Shown piece after piece: positions 31,674 to 40,893 of a stretch of 64,000 nt of DNA. The position numbers and the translations under genes were made by a program. The notes beneath the pieces are model-generated. The model was not told the DNA's origin and made no database searches. It worked only from the letters and a program-made list of their open reading frames with translations. The stretch is from Lactobacillaceae bacterium (GTDB taxonomy: Bacteria; Bacillota; Bacilli; Lactobacillales; Lactobacillaceae), in assembly GCA_031289615.1 (NCBI GenBank), contig JAITPD010000047.1, positions 32,763 to 96,762 on the forward strand. Reading direction: 5' to 3'. The first letter of the stretch is position 1, and each line of letters opens with the position of its first letter.

Positions 31674-32933
31674 CTATAACCCGATTTCTTTATCAACTGA
31701 AATGTCACCACGTGAAGGTCCAAAGTTATCGTGGTTCATTGATAGACCATAAATTTCAGCATCAAAATGTGTTAAAATATCATTTAATCCAGTATTAGCA
31801 TTTAATCCTGAGAAAAACTCATGTGATCCTTCATCAATTAAGATGTTTGGTTGGTTACTTTCATTCACTTCATACAAACTCAGGTATTGTGAGCCGTGTT
31901 CGTCGTCGTTTTTCCAAACCAACAATTGGATTTCATGAGGTGCCTCTTCTGTACCAAGATTGATTGAAGCAATATCACTCTCATTATCAACAAACTCGTC
32001 ATCAAACTTTGACAAATCACCAAGATGTTCTCTGTATTCGTCAGCAATGAATTTCTCTACTCGATCTAATAATTCACCTTTTAGTTGATGTTTTTGTGCT
32101 TGATCATAACTGGGGTAATTTGCATTAATTGAATCGACAATCGCCACAATATCATCAGCATTATCAAACTTAAGATAGTCATATGCAGGCATAGACGTTC
32201 CATCAAAATGCTTGAATTCATCCAGGAAGCGCCCACCCATATCGAATGAATAAGGGCGAGCAGTTAAGCCGACATTATCTGCATAAAGTGTTTTAGTCGA
32301 ACGTGGTTGCAAGTAATCAGCATAGCCAACCTGAATACCACGTTGTGTTTTATCATCCCAAATATTCATGGTCTTAAGTGGTTGGTCCGAATCCTTGCTG
32401 TTGACAATTTTCCACCAGGCTTCACTAATGTTATTAGCCCGATCTTTATTATTGGTATCAAGATCAAGTGCTGATTTTTCTACTTGAATATTTTTAATCT
32501 TTTCCATACCCTTAGGAAAGAGCAAAGGTGTTGCAAACTTCTTTTCATTACTATAATCAGGCAATTCTTGCACCCAATTGATATATTCAACAAATTTATT
32601 TTCTATCTCGGCAAAATTATTTTCAATAATCTGCTTTTGCTTTTTAGGAAGACTAACTATTTCGTCACCAACCATGTTTTGATTTCTTACAAATACGGCT
32701 TTTTGAAAATCTAATCCTGGGCGTTTGAAATGAGTATTATTGGTTGAAAATACAGTTAAATATTTACTTTTATCTGATGACTTTTTTGATAAATTACTTC
32801 TTAAGGGAATGAACCAACCACTTTCGTCTAAGACACCTAAATATGGTCTATCATCCTTAGCTAATAATTGTTCACTACCAGTTTCTGCATAAGCATTAGC
32901 AAAAAATTCTGTCGTTAAATAAGTAAAACGCAT
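31674..32933 (-). CDS. TenpN/AbiQ-like (type III toxin-like) N-terminal domain fused to unknown C-terminal region
   Basis: DRPYLGVLDESGWFIPLRSNLSKK...RPGLDFQKAVFV...LPKKQKQIIENNFAEIENKFVEYI; paralogous N-terminus with 33251-36226. Confidence 0.55.
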   Translation of the reverse strand: MRFTYLTTEFFANAYAETGSEQLLAKDDRPYLGVLDESGWFIPLRSNLSKKSSDKSKYLTVFSTNNTHFKRPGLDFQKAVFVRNQNMVGDEIVSLPKKQKQIIENNFAEIENKFVEYINWVQELPDYSNEKKFATPLLFPKGMEKIKNIQVEKSALDLDTNNKDRANNISEAWWKIVNSKDSDQPLKTMNIWDDKTQRGIQVGYADYLQPRSTKTLYADNVGLTARPYSFDMGGRFLDEFKHFDGTSMPAYDYLKFDNADDIVAIVDSINANYPSYDQAQKHQLKGELLDRVEKFIADEYREHLGDLSKFDDEFVDNESDIASINLGTEEAPHEIQLLVWKNDDEHGSQYLSLYEVNESNQPNILIDEGSHEFFSGLNANTGLNDILTHFDAEIYGLSMNHDNFGPSRGDISVDKEIGL

Positions 32934-33054
32934 TGTAATATCTCCTTAAATTTTGTATAATTAACGTAGGGTTCCGGGCAAGGCATGCCTTGAATGTCTC
33001 ATGAGTTAGCGAACCCCCTACATAATTTTTAGCGCTGTTATTAGCGCTTTTTTT
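32933..33054 (+). ncRNA. Candidate ncRNA 1 (promoter TTGTAA-N17-TATAAT; RNA about 32968-33054)
   Basis: -35 32933-32938, -10 32956-32961; stem GTAGGGTTC/GAACCCCCTAC; terminator AGCGCTGTTATTAGCGCTTTTTTT. Confidence 0.55.
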
Positions 33055-33058
33055 GTTG

Positions 33059-33245
33059 TATAATAACTTTGTAAAGCCGGCAGCTCTAGCTGTTAATGAG
33101 AGCCATTAAATCCTCCACAACACTGTTTTGAATCCGAGTTTGGGTGTTAAATAGCGGGTACAGGGACGCGTAACCCTTGATTGCGCCATAGAGCAGGCCC
33201 GCTATCCATAAACAAAGTCACCAATTCTGGTGGCTTTTATTTTTG
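33059..33245 (+). ncRNA. Candidate ncRNA 2 (-10 TATAAT 33059-33064; RNA about 33071-33245)
   Basis: Stem ATAGCGGG(33151)/CCCGCTAT(33198) enclosing possible pseudoknot; terminator AAAGTCACCA-ATTC-TGGTGGCTTTTATTTTT. Confidence 0.5.
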
Positions 33246-33250
33246 CTTTG

Positions 33251-36226
33251 TTAAATGTCCATTGCCTTATCAACAATTTGTTGGTTATTTGCAACTTCAA
33301 CCTGTGGTTCTGACATAAACGTCTCATCGCCACGGACCCATGCTGCCAACTCAGGAACCGTGTATTCTTTAACAGATTCAAGGTTTTCAGCGCTCGTCCG
33401 GACCAAAATTGATCCAGATTCACCTTGTGAATAACCAATCCAGTCATCAGCAGCAATTCGAGCTGTTTCCCCAGCTTCTTCTAACGCCTTATTCACACTG
33501 TCAGCAAGTTTAGAAACACCAGTATATTTAATGTAACCTGCCATTGACTCAACCAAATCATTCTTCAAATCTGAATATTCAATTTGCTTAGCAACTTCAT
33601 TTGAAGTCAAGTTACTCATTAGTTCATCCCAGTTATCAACCATGTTGCCCATGCCTTCAACTAATGGCGTTCCATCATATTTCTCGTCAACTTGTGGGTA
33701 AAAATCCATTTGGGTTAAAGTCCAAACACGTTTGTTTTCGGAATCAATTGTTGAATTAGTTTTAATTGAACCAGCAAAGTCCTCAAAATTGTCTTTCAGT
33801 ATGTCTGGATAATCTTCAATCATGGCCGTAATGACCTTTTCTTGAATATCCTTTCCCCAATAATGAGCAAGATGTTCAGGGTCATATGCATAACCTTGTT
33901 CATCACCGTATACCAACATTTCAGCCATATTCTTCTCAACGTCATTTGAATATTTTTGGAATGACGATACCATTGCGCTAAACTCTGAGGGCTCAAGGTT
34001 TGAGTCGACGTCATATTCAGTTGGTACATTAGCCATTGGTTTTGCATTTTCTTGAATTTGCTCCAACATTTTAGCGTTCCGATTAACGGCTGATGATGTC
34101 ATAATTCCAGCTTGTTCAAGATCAACGCTGGTAAATGCGGCTAAGTTAATAAAGACTGACTTATCCTCATTTCTATACTGAGGTTGAACCAAACTTTGAT
34201 GACGATCATAAGTCGCATCTTCACCGATAGCAGCAAACACATCATGATGTACTTCTTCAATTTGGTCATTCTCCCAGGTAAATGTAATGTTACCCTTCTC
34301 GTTTACTGCAACTTCTTTCACTTGAATATGCTTGTTTTGAGAAGGGGTTACACAATCTTCTGGATTAGTGGCAGGTTCCTTTAACAATCGTTCTTTCAAC
34401 CATCCAACACCATTATATGTTGAATCTAAATTACCATCATCGATGTCAACATATTCCAGTTTTGAGCCATGCTTTAGCACATGATTTCCAGACCCAATCT
34501 CCATTAAATTAGCAACGTCATGTTCTGCAATTTCTCGATAAATTTGATCTCGATCTTGAATTTGTTCCAGGGTTGGTTCGATTAGTAAGAAATCATCATG
34601 TTTATCATTAGGCTTAATGTACCAGTTCCCAACAGCAACATCGCTTGTTTCCAACAGCTCTTGAATACCATCTACTCCTTCTACATTGATTTGCGGTGTT
34701 TGCTTCATAAAGACCATTTCATTCGACATGGACAGCATTGAATTTTCAGTATAAAAGTCCGCTACTGTATCGGTTAATGCATCACTCTCATGATATAAAC
34801 TAACTGGTTGTGCAAAGTTTTGATCTGTACTCATTTCTTTAACCTCTTCTATTTCTTTAGTTAGTGTGACTAAGCTGACATATGAATCGTTAGCATTCCA
34901 ATTCTCAATTTCACTATTAAGAAAACTTGTCATCATTTCTTTTTGAAAATCCCAATCTGGGTGGAATTCATCAGCGTCTGTTGCATATCTTGCTGCATTG
35001 ACGTGTAGTAACATTTCATCTGGAATTTTAACGCCTTCTTGTTCAGCCTGAATTACATTGTATTTAGTCAAAAATTCCCCCAACATTGCTAATTCGTCAC
35101 CATCGATATGCCCGAGGCGTGATCCGAAATCGAGGCCACGGTCTAAAGCATCACCATCTACTCCATAAATGATCAAACCCTCCACTTCTCGATCAGTATC
35201 TTTGTATCTAGTTGCACGAAGATCACCATTGGTCATTGTTTCTAAATTTTGTTCTAAATCTGAGTAAACACCCTCAACTAAATCACCAACATTTTTGTAT
35301 TGTGCTAACGTTTTAAGTTCAATTTTCTCTGCCATGTTGTTATCTCCGTATGCTTGATTATATTCATCTAAAAATTGGGTTATTTCTTGCTCTTCTACCT
35401 TTAAATAATTGGTTGTTGATTGCATGAAGTTTTCCCGCTCTCCGTACCGTTTATAAAGATTAACCAATTCAATCTGTTTTTGTGGTGTTAAATTGATAAT
35501 TTCATTTGACGGTTCAGGTCCAAAACCGTGATACCAAAAATCATCTTCATCTCGGGGTTCATCAAAGCCCAATGCACCATAGTGTTCACGCTCATTAACA
35601 TAATCTGGAACGAATTGCTTTGCTTCATTGTTGAGTTGATGTTCAATAACGTTTCGATGCATTGAAGAATACCAATATAAATCCTGTCCATTTGCCATTT
35701 GTGCTTGCTCCATTTCTAACTGATTGGGATCCTTATATTTAACGACATCACCCTCTAACCCAAACAGATCAACTCGTTGTCCTATCAATCTTTCTATTCC
35801 TTCTGGATAAAATGGGATGGTACTCATTACTACATTGGGATGTGTTGGTGGCAGCTTAAGGATTCTCTTTGTATATTTAGTGAATTGCCTCTCCAAATTT
35901 AAAATATTATTTTCTATATATTGATACTGCAATTTTGGAACGGTGTTTTTAATATCCAGTAACGCGCTATTATCAGTTATATAAATAGCCTTTTGTAAAT
36001 TCAATCCTGGTCTTTTTAGATGTGGATTGTTGTTCTTAAAAGGTGTTTCAAACACACCATCTTTTGGTGCCTTCAATGTGAGCTTTCCTTCTAACGGCAC
36101 AAACCAATTTGTTTCTTCATCAAATATACCTACATAAATACGATTATTTTTTTCATCGAACTGATTAGAGCCAGTTCTTGCCTTTTCTTCTGCCAAAAAA
36201 CGTGGGTTTAACCATTTGACTTTCAT
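33251..36226 (-). CDS. Giant polyvalent-type protein with TenpN/AbiQ-like N-terminal domain
   Basis: NRIYVGIFDEETNWFVPLEGKLTLK...HLKRPGLNLQKAIYI...VPKLQYQYIENNILNLERQF aligns with 31674-32933 N-terminus. Confidence 0.55.
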   Translation of the reverse strand: MKVKWLNPRFLAEEKARTGSNQFDEKNNRIYVGIFDEETNWFVPLEGKLTLKAPKDGVFETPFKNNNPHLKRPGLNLQKAIYITDNSALLDIKNTVPKLQYQYIENNILNLERQFTKYTKRILKLPPTHPNVVMSTIPFYPEGIERLIGQRVDLFGLEGDVVKYKDPNQLEMEQAQMANGQDLYWYSSMHRNVIEHQLNNEAKQFVPDYVNEREHYGALGFDEPRDEDDFWYHGFGPEPSNEIINLTPQKQIELVNLYKRYGERENFMQSTTNYLKVEEQEITQFLDEYNQAYGDNNMAEKIELKTLAQYKNVGDLVEGVYSDLEQNLETMTNGDLRATRYKDTDREVEGLIIYGVDGDALDRGLDFGSRLGHIDGDELAMLGEFLTKYNVIQAEQEGVKIPDEMLLHVNAARYATDADEFHPDWDFQKEMMTSFLNSEIENWNANDSYVSLVTLTKEIEEVKEMSTDQNFAQPVSLYHESDALTDTVADFYTENSMLSMSNEMVFMKQTPQINVEGVDGIQELLETSDVAVGNWYIKPNDKHDDFLLIEPTLEQIQDRDQIYREIAEHDVANLMEIGSGNHVLKHGSKLEYVDIDDGNLDSTYNGVGWLKERLLKEPATNPEDCVTPSQNKHIQVKEVAVNEKGNITFTWENDQIEEVHHDVFAAIGEDATYDRHQSLVQPQYRNEDKSVFINLAAFTSVDLEQAGIMTSSAVNRNAKMLEQIQENAKPMANVPTEYDVDSNLEPSEFSAMVSSFQKYSNDVEKNMAEMLVYGDEQGYAYDPEHLAHYWGKDIQEKVITAMIEDYPDILKDNFEDFAGSIKTNSTIDSENKRVWTLTQMDFYPQVDEKYDGTPLVEGMGNMVDNWDELMSNLTSNEVAKQIEYSDLKNDLVESMAGYIKYTGVSKLADSVNKALEEAGETARIAADDWIGYSQGESGSILVRTSAENLESVKEYTVPELAAWVRGDETFMSEPQVEVANNQQIVDKAMDI

Positions 36227-36335
36227 AGGTATTCTCCTTATAATTAAAGTATTAAGAATTCAGTCGGTACAAGCAGCAGGTGCTTAGAAGCCTGTCATAG
36301 ATTAGGCCGTTGGATTCTTTTTATTTTGTCTTTTT
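36216..36335 (+). ncRNA. Candidate ncRNA 3 (promoter TTGACT-N17-TATAAT; RNA about 36251-36335)
   Basis: -35 36216-36221, -10 36239-36244; H-type pseudoknot candidate AAGCA/TGCTT with CAGG/CCTG; U-rich 3' end TTTTTATTTTGTCTTTTTT. Confidence 0.5.
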
Positions 36336-36439
36336 TAATATCTATACATAATGCTTCTTTCAATGATTTAAGTATCTGACAAAACCAAACAAGTTCTAAA
36401 AGACATCAAAATTGCAAAATTATTGTTATTATTTGATAA

Positions 36440-36526
36440 AAAAACATATAGGTGATTTGTCTCACAGTGAGACGAATCACCTATATGTTACCCATGGTTT
36501 ATATATACCCCGGTATAGGCCTAGGC
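36440..36526. repeat. Palindromic repeat R3, inverted copy of R2; terminator for topB
   Basis: ACATATAGGTGATTTGTCTCACAGTGAGACGAATCACCTATATGT (36444-36488), T tract on minus strand. Confidence 0.95.
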
Positions 36527-36534
36527 CTATATGT

Positions 36535-38607
36535 TTACTTATTGAAGTTTGGTTCAAACCCCACAAACTGCCTGTCTTTATACTCTTTGTCTTTCAATGA
36601 ACCTCTTGCCGTGAATGACTTACCTTTCTTAGAAATAGCATCAAATTCAATTTCTCGCCCCGCTAACAACTCGTCTACTTCATAATCACTAAACACATGT
36701 CCGCCGAATTCTTTGTTAAATTGAATTGTTTTCCCATTCCATTCGCCACTGGCCTTTTCTTTTTCAACAAAGTCTTCTTTGGATTTAACAATTAAAGCTC
36801 CAGTTGGTTCACCAATTGTTGAAACCAACGACTTACCATTTTCAATAATGATTGGCATATCATTTCTAATCGTCTTAGTGACTGAATCTAATGCTTCATC
36901 GTCACTGATTGTAAATTTTCCAACACCATCAAACAAATCAAAGACCCGTTTAGTAATTTTAGGATCCGCAATAAAAGTACCTTTGACCAAATAAGCGCTA
37001 ACTTTCCCAGCTGAGGTTAAATCAATCTTTCCCTTAGTATCTTTAATGTACGCGTTTTTACCTGAACTGAGTTCGGCATACGTGCTGGTTCTTGTTGCAC
37101 CAGTTCCAATATCATACTTTTCAAGAAACGTCTTTAACCATTTCCATGTCGGTTGTGTGGGCTTACTGTTCGCTCCCTCAAACAAAAATGGAGCAGCCAC
37201 GGTCCCAATTACGTTAGCATCGTCTTCAGTTGTTTCCTGGTCATCATCTTGATAGATCAATTTCCAATTCATATTCACTGGAACCGTATAACTAGTTTTG
37301 AAATCAGGATATTCTTGTAATTCTGCGGTCACTTGATTATATTCATAATCTTCACCCAACATAGCTAAATAATTTTGTGCTAATGTCATGTAAATTGCTT
37401 GTGCTGATGGGCCATATTTATTCAAACTTTCTAATGACTTTGGAATCACAAGGCCAGGGCGGTTTGCTCCGTGCGCCCCTTGTTCTTTAACATGGGTTTT
37501 ACGTGGCTCTCGATGCTTCAATAAGCCTAAATCAATACTGATTAGACTCGCGATCTGATCCACAAATGGTAACAAATCATTGAATTGTTCAGGCGTGATC
37601 GTTTTATCTTCTGTTCGTGGGTACGAAACAATTTGCGCTTCATACATATTTTGATAAGTATCTAACACTTCTTTGGCTTCATAACCGTCCTTAGCTAAAA
37701 TTGCAGACAATGATGACAAATCTAGTAGCTTAAGTGGTGCTTGTCTCTTGAGCGTTGTCACAACATTTGTAACGCTACTTTCGTGATAATTTGTTAAATC
37801 ATTTTGACCATCCGTTTCTTGATCAAAACGAAATGCAACATTATCTGCATCTTCAACAGCTCGCTTATAAATATGCTTTCCATCATCTGTAAATCGGACT
37901 TCATAAAATGGTTTCTTGACATAGGCTTTAATCGCCTGCAGCTGTTCAAAGATGTGCCATAACATGGCAGACTTTAACCGTCCTTGTCGAGCCACCACGT
38001 TATAGCCATTATCACGTGCCGTAATTGTAGCAATTCGAGTTAGTTGCATTGACAAAAAATCCCAACGATTGCGTGCAAACCCTTTGGCAAAATCACCATC
38101 ATTTGTAAATTCTGATACGTCACGCAATTTAGATAGTGCTGCTTTAATGCTCTTTTCTGATTCGTCCATGAAATTAGCCCGTAAAACAGTCTTATTCCAA
38201 CCAATTGTTAAAATCGCCTCCCATGCTAATAATTCACCTTCTCCAGACGGGTCTGTATCAGTGGCAATGATGATTCCGTCAAATCCACTCTTTGCTTTCT
38301 TTTTTAAATCGTCCACCAATTGTTTAGTGGATTCCATTCTATTTGTCCGTGGATTCTTACTTTTAATGTATGTGTATTGCCAATTAAAATCTGTGGTATT
38401 CCATGGTAATCCGTTCATTTTCCATGTTTTATATTGTTCTGCCAATTCTTTGGCAACCATTTCTTCTGGTTGTTTCAGGGTCATAACGTGCCCACGTAAA
38501 TTTGTCAGTTCAAAATCATAATCGCCAAATGTGCCCGTTGCACCACCTAATGCCTTTTCAAAGTTGCGGCGTGCACTTGGTTTCTCTGTTAAGATTAAAT
38601 ATTTCAT
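36535..38607 (-). CDS. topB: DNA topoisomerase III-like (plasmid type)
   Basis: MKYLILTEKPSARRNFEKALGG TOPRIM start; IIATDTDPSGEGELLAWE; VSYPRTEDKTI active-site Tyr region. Confidence 0.9.
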   Translation of the reverse strand: MKYLILTEKPSARRNFEKALGGATGTFGDYDFELTNLRGHVMTLKQPEEMVAKELAEQYKTWKMNGLPWNTTDFNWQYTYIKSKNPRTNRMESTKQLVDDLKKKAKSGFDGIIIATDTDPSGEGELLAWEAILTIGWNKTVLRANFMDESEKSIKAALSKLRDVSEFTNDGDFAKGFARNRWDFLSMQLTRIATITARDNGYNVVARQGRLKSAMLWHIFEQLQAIKAYVKKPFYEVRFTDDGKHIYKRAVEDADNVAFRFDQETDGQNDLTNYHESSVTNVVTTLKRQAPLKLLDLSSLSAILAKDGYEAKEVLDTYQNMYEAQIVSYPRTEDKTITPEQFNDLLPFVDQIASLISIDLGLLKHREPRKTHVKEQGAHGANRPGLVIPKSLESLNKYGPSAQAIYMTLAQNYLAMLGEDYEYNQVTAELQEYPDFKTSYTVPVNMNWKLIYQDDDQETTEDDANVIGTVAAPFLFEGANSKPTQPTWKWLKTFLEKYDIGTGATRTSTYAELSSGKNAYIKDTKGKIDLTSAGKVSAYLVKGTFIADPKITKRVFDLFDGVGKFTISDDEALDSVTKTIRNDMPIIIENGKSLVSTIGEPTGALIVKSKEDFVEKEKASGEWNGKTIQFNKEFGGHVFSDYEVDELLAGREIEFDAISKKGKSFTARGSLKDKEYKDRQFVGFEPNFNK

Positions 38608-38656
38608 TTTCACTCCCTTGTTCAACTTGATGTTTTTAAAACTATATATATCACCT

Positions 38657-38696
38657 ATATATTCTATACACCTATATATAGGTGTATAGAATATAT
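38657..38696. repeat. 40-nt perfect palindrome
   Basis: ATATATTCTATACACCTATATATAGGTGTATAGAATATAT. Confidence 0.95.
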
Positions 38697-38753
38697 GTTT
38701 TGTGAATATGAAAATAAAACAGCCAACCGATCGCCGGCCGGCTGCTCTATCTA

Positions 38754-39011
38754 CTACTGAATAACTGAAGTAACGAATGCAGCGAATGCACTGAAAATAA
38801 CAGATGCACCAACTGCGACGATAATTGTGGTTCCAACTCGCATTAATCCACCCTTACCTTCTTCAGAACCACGTTGGTCCTTCTTCAAAAAATAAACTCC
38901 AGTAATGATCCCAACTAACAATGCAAGTCCAACAATAATGGCTGTTGCAATACCGCCCAATTGTGTCAGCGCATTAATAATTAAATCCTTTACACTATCT
39001 AATTTCGCCAT
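38754..39011 (-). CDS. Small two-TM protein, VirB2-like pilin candidate
   Basis: 85 aa, two hydrophobic helices, in conjugative element. Confidence 0.5.
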   Translation of the reverse strand: MAKLDSVKDLIINALTQLGGIATAIIVGLALLVGIITGVYFLKKDQRGSEEGKGGLMRVGTTIIVAVGASVIFSAFAAFVTSVIQ

Positions 39012-39055
39012 GGATAATTCCTCTTTCCTAAAAATATATTTTTAAATCATGTCAC

Positions 39056-39094
39056 ATTTTATACTTATTTTTCATTGGTACAAAAAGTAACTAT
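39056..39094 (-). promoter_or_regulatory. Shared promoter P5 (pilin-like)
   Basis: ATAGTTACTTTT-N21-TAAAAT. Confidence 0.6.
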
Positions 39095-39096
39095 AT

Positions 39097-40893
39097 TTAT
39101 GCTGATTCATGCTCCAAAACGTTTAGATAAAAGGCTAATGTCCGATTATCAAAACGTTCACTTCGTTTTTCAGGTTCTTCTACTGTAATCGTTATTTGAT
39201 GTGCTACATTAGGTGCAATCTGTTGTTCTTTAAGCATCAATGTGGCAATTGGATCATCTAACTTTAAATTAATCGCCCTGGCGATTGGTCTAGCTCCGTT
39301 CGCTGGATCAAACCCTTCATTGGAAATATAATCGACCAAATCATCAGCATAATCAAGTTCCCATCCATTCTCACGTTGAATCATGGCCTGATACTGCGAT
39401 AATTTTAATTCTGTGATGTGCTTAATATCTTCTCGATCCAATTGATTAAAGACCACTATTTCATCTAACCGATTGACAAATTCTGGACGAAAACTATTTT
39501 TTAGTTCAGTCGAAACATTATTCATGAATGACTTGTCAGAATGCCCAAAATCATCATGGGTTAAACCAACTAGTTCATTTTGTTGATTAATTAACTTGTA
39601 TCCTAAGTTAGACGTCATAATAATTAACGCATTCTTGAAACTACGAGTTTTACCAGTGGAATCAGTTAAAATTCCATCTTGCATAATCTGAAGCATTAAA
39701 TCAAAAACAGCACTGTGCGCCTTTTCAATTTCATCTAGTAAAACAACCGTATAAGGATTGTCCTTAATTTGACGGGCTGCTCGATCTGCAAACACAGTAC
39801 CTGAACTCTCCTGGTTAAATTCAGACATGTCAAACCGAATCATCTTATTTTCATCATCAAACAACGCTTCTGCCGTGGCCTTGGCTAATTCTGTCTTGCC
39901 GACCCCAGTAGGGCCCATAAACAACAAACTAGCTAATGGCTTGCCGTAGTCATTATGATTCACCAGTGTTCGTCTAATGGCACGGGCAACTGAATTGATT
40001 GCTCTTTGTTGTCCCAATACTCGTCTTGATAAAACACTCCGTAAGGCAAGACCTCGTTCAGCACTCGTTTTAGTTAATGACGAAGTTGGAATGCCTGTAA
40101 TAATTTCCAATTCTTTTAAGATGTCATCAGCGGTCAATACATCTTGTTTGGCCAATTTAATTCGCGCACTTGCACCATCTAATAGATCAATAGCTTTGTC
40201 CGGTAAAAAACGATCATTAATATAACGAACTGATTTTTCTACCGCTGATTTAATCGCATCAGATTCTACTTTGATACTATAGAATTTTTCAAAACGGGGC
40301 TTCATTTTATTCAAAATATAAATTGTCTGATCAATTGATGGTTCATCGACCATGATTGGCTGGAAACGTCTCTCTAAAGCACCATCTTTTTCAATAAATT
40401 CATGATATTCATCAAGAGTTGTCGCACCAATCACCCGAAAATCACCACGGGCTAAAGCTGGTTTTAAAATATTACCGGCATCCAACGACCCATTACTATC
40501 ACCTGCTCCCATGATCATGTGCAATTCGTCAATGAATAAAATATAATCATCTCGTTTTTCACTTAATTCATGAATCAAGGCGTCAATATATTCCGTGAAG
40601 TGTTCACCTACTAATGCGGCAATGTTCAATGAAACCACATGCACATTAGCAAACGTTGCCAAAGTATCTGTTTGCAAAATTTCTTTAGCAAATCCTTCTA
40701 CCACTGCGGTTTTACCCACCCCTGGTTCACCCAACAGTACTGGTGAATTTTTAGTCAATCGAGTCAATGAAGTAATTACTTTTTGAATCTCTGGATCGCG
40801 TCCAGTAATGACGTACTTATCAGGATTAGCACTAATCCTTTCCGTTACATCATCGGTAAAACGGTCGATGTAGCTTTTAATTTCAGTTGTCAT
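39097..40893 (-). CDS. ClpB/ClpC-like AAA+ ATPase with two AAA modules
   Basis: [66 protein letters not shown]. Confidence 0.9.
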   Translation of the reverse strand: MTTEIKSYIDRFTDDVTERISANPDKYVITGRDPEIQKVITSLTRLTKNSPVLLGEPGVGKTAVVEGFAKEILQTDTLATFANVHVVSLNIAALVGEHFTEYIDALIHELSEKRDDYILFIDELHMIMGAGDSNGSLDAGNILKPALARGDFRVIGATTLDEYHEFIEKDGALERRFQPIMVDEPSIDQTIYILNKMKPRFEKFYSIKVESDAIKSAVEKSVRYINDRFLPDKAIDLLDGASARIKLAKQDVLTADDILKELEIITGIPTSSLTKTSAERGLALRSVLSRRVLGQQRAINSVARAIRRTLVNHNDYGKPLASLLFMGPTGVGKTELAKATAEALFDDENKMIRFDMSEFNQESSGTVFADRAARQIKDNPYTVVLLDEIEKAHSAVFDLMLQIMQDGILTDSTGKTRSFKNALIIMTSNLGYKLINQQNELVGLTHDDFGHSDKSFMNNVSTELKNSFRPEFVNRLDEIVVFNQLDREDIKHITELKLSQYQAMIQRENGWELDYADDLVDYISNEGFDPANGARPIARAINLKLDDPIATLMLKEQQIAPNVAHQITITVEEPEKRSERFDNRTLAFYLNVLEHESA

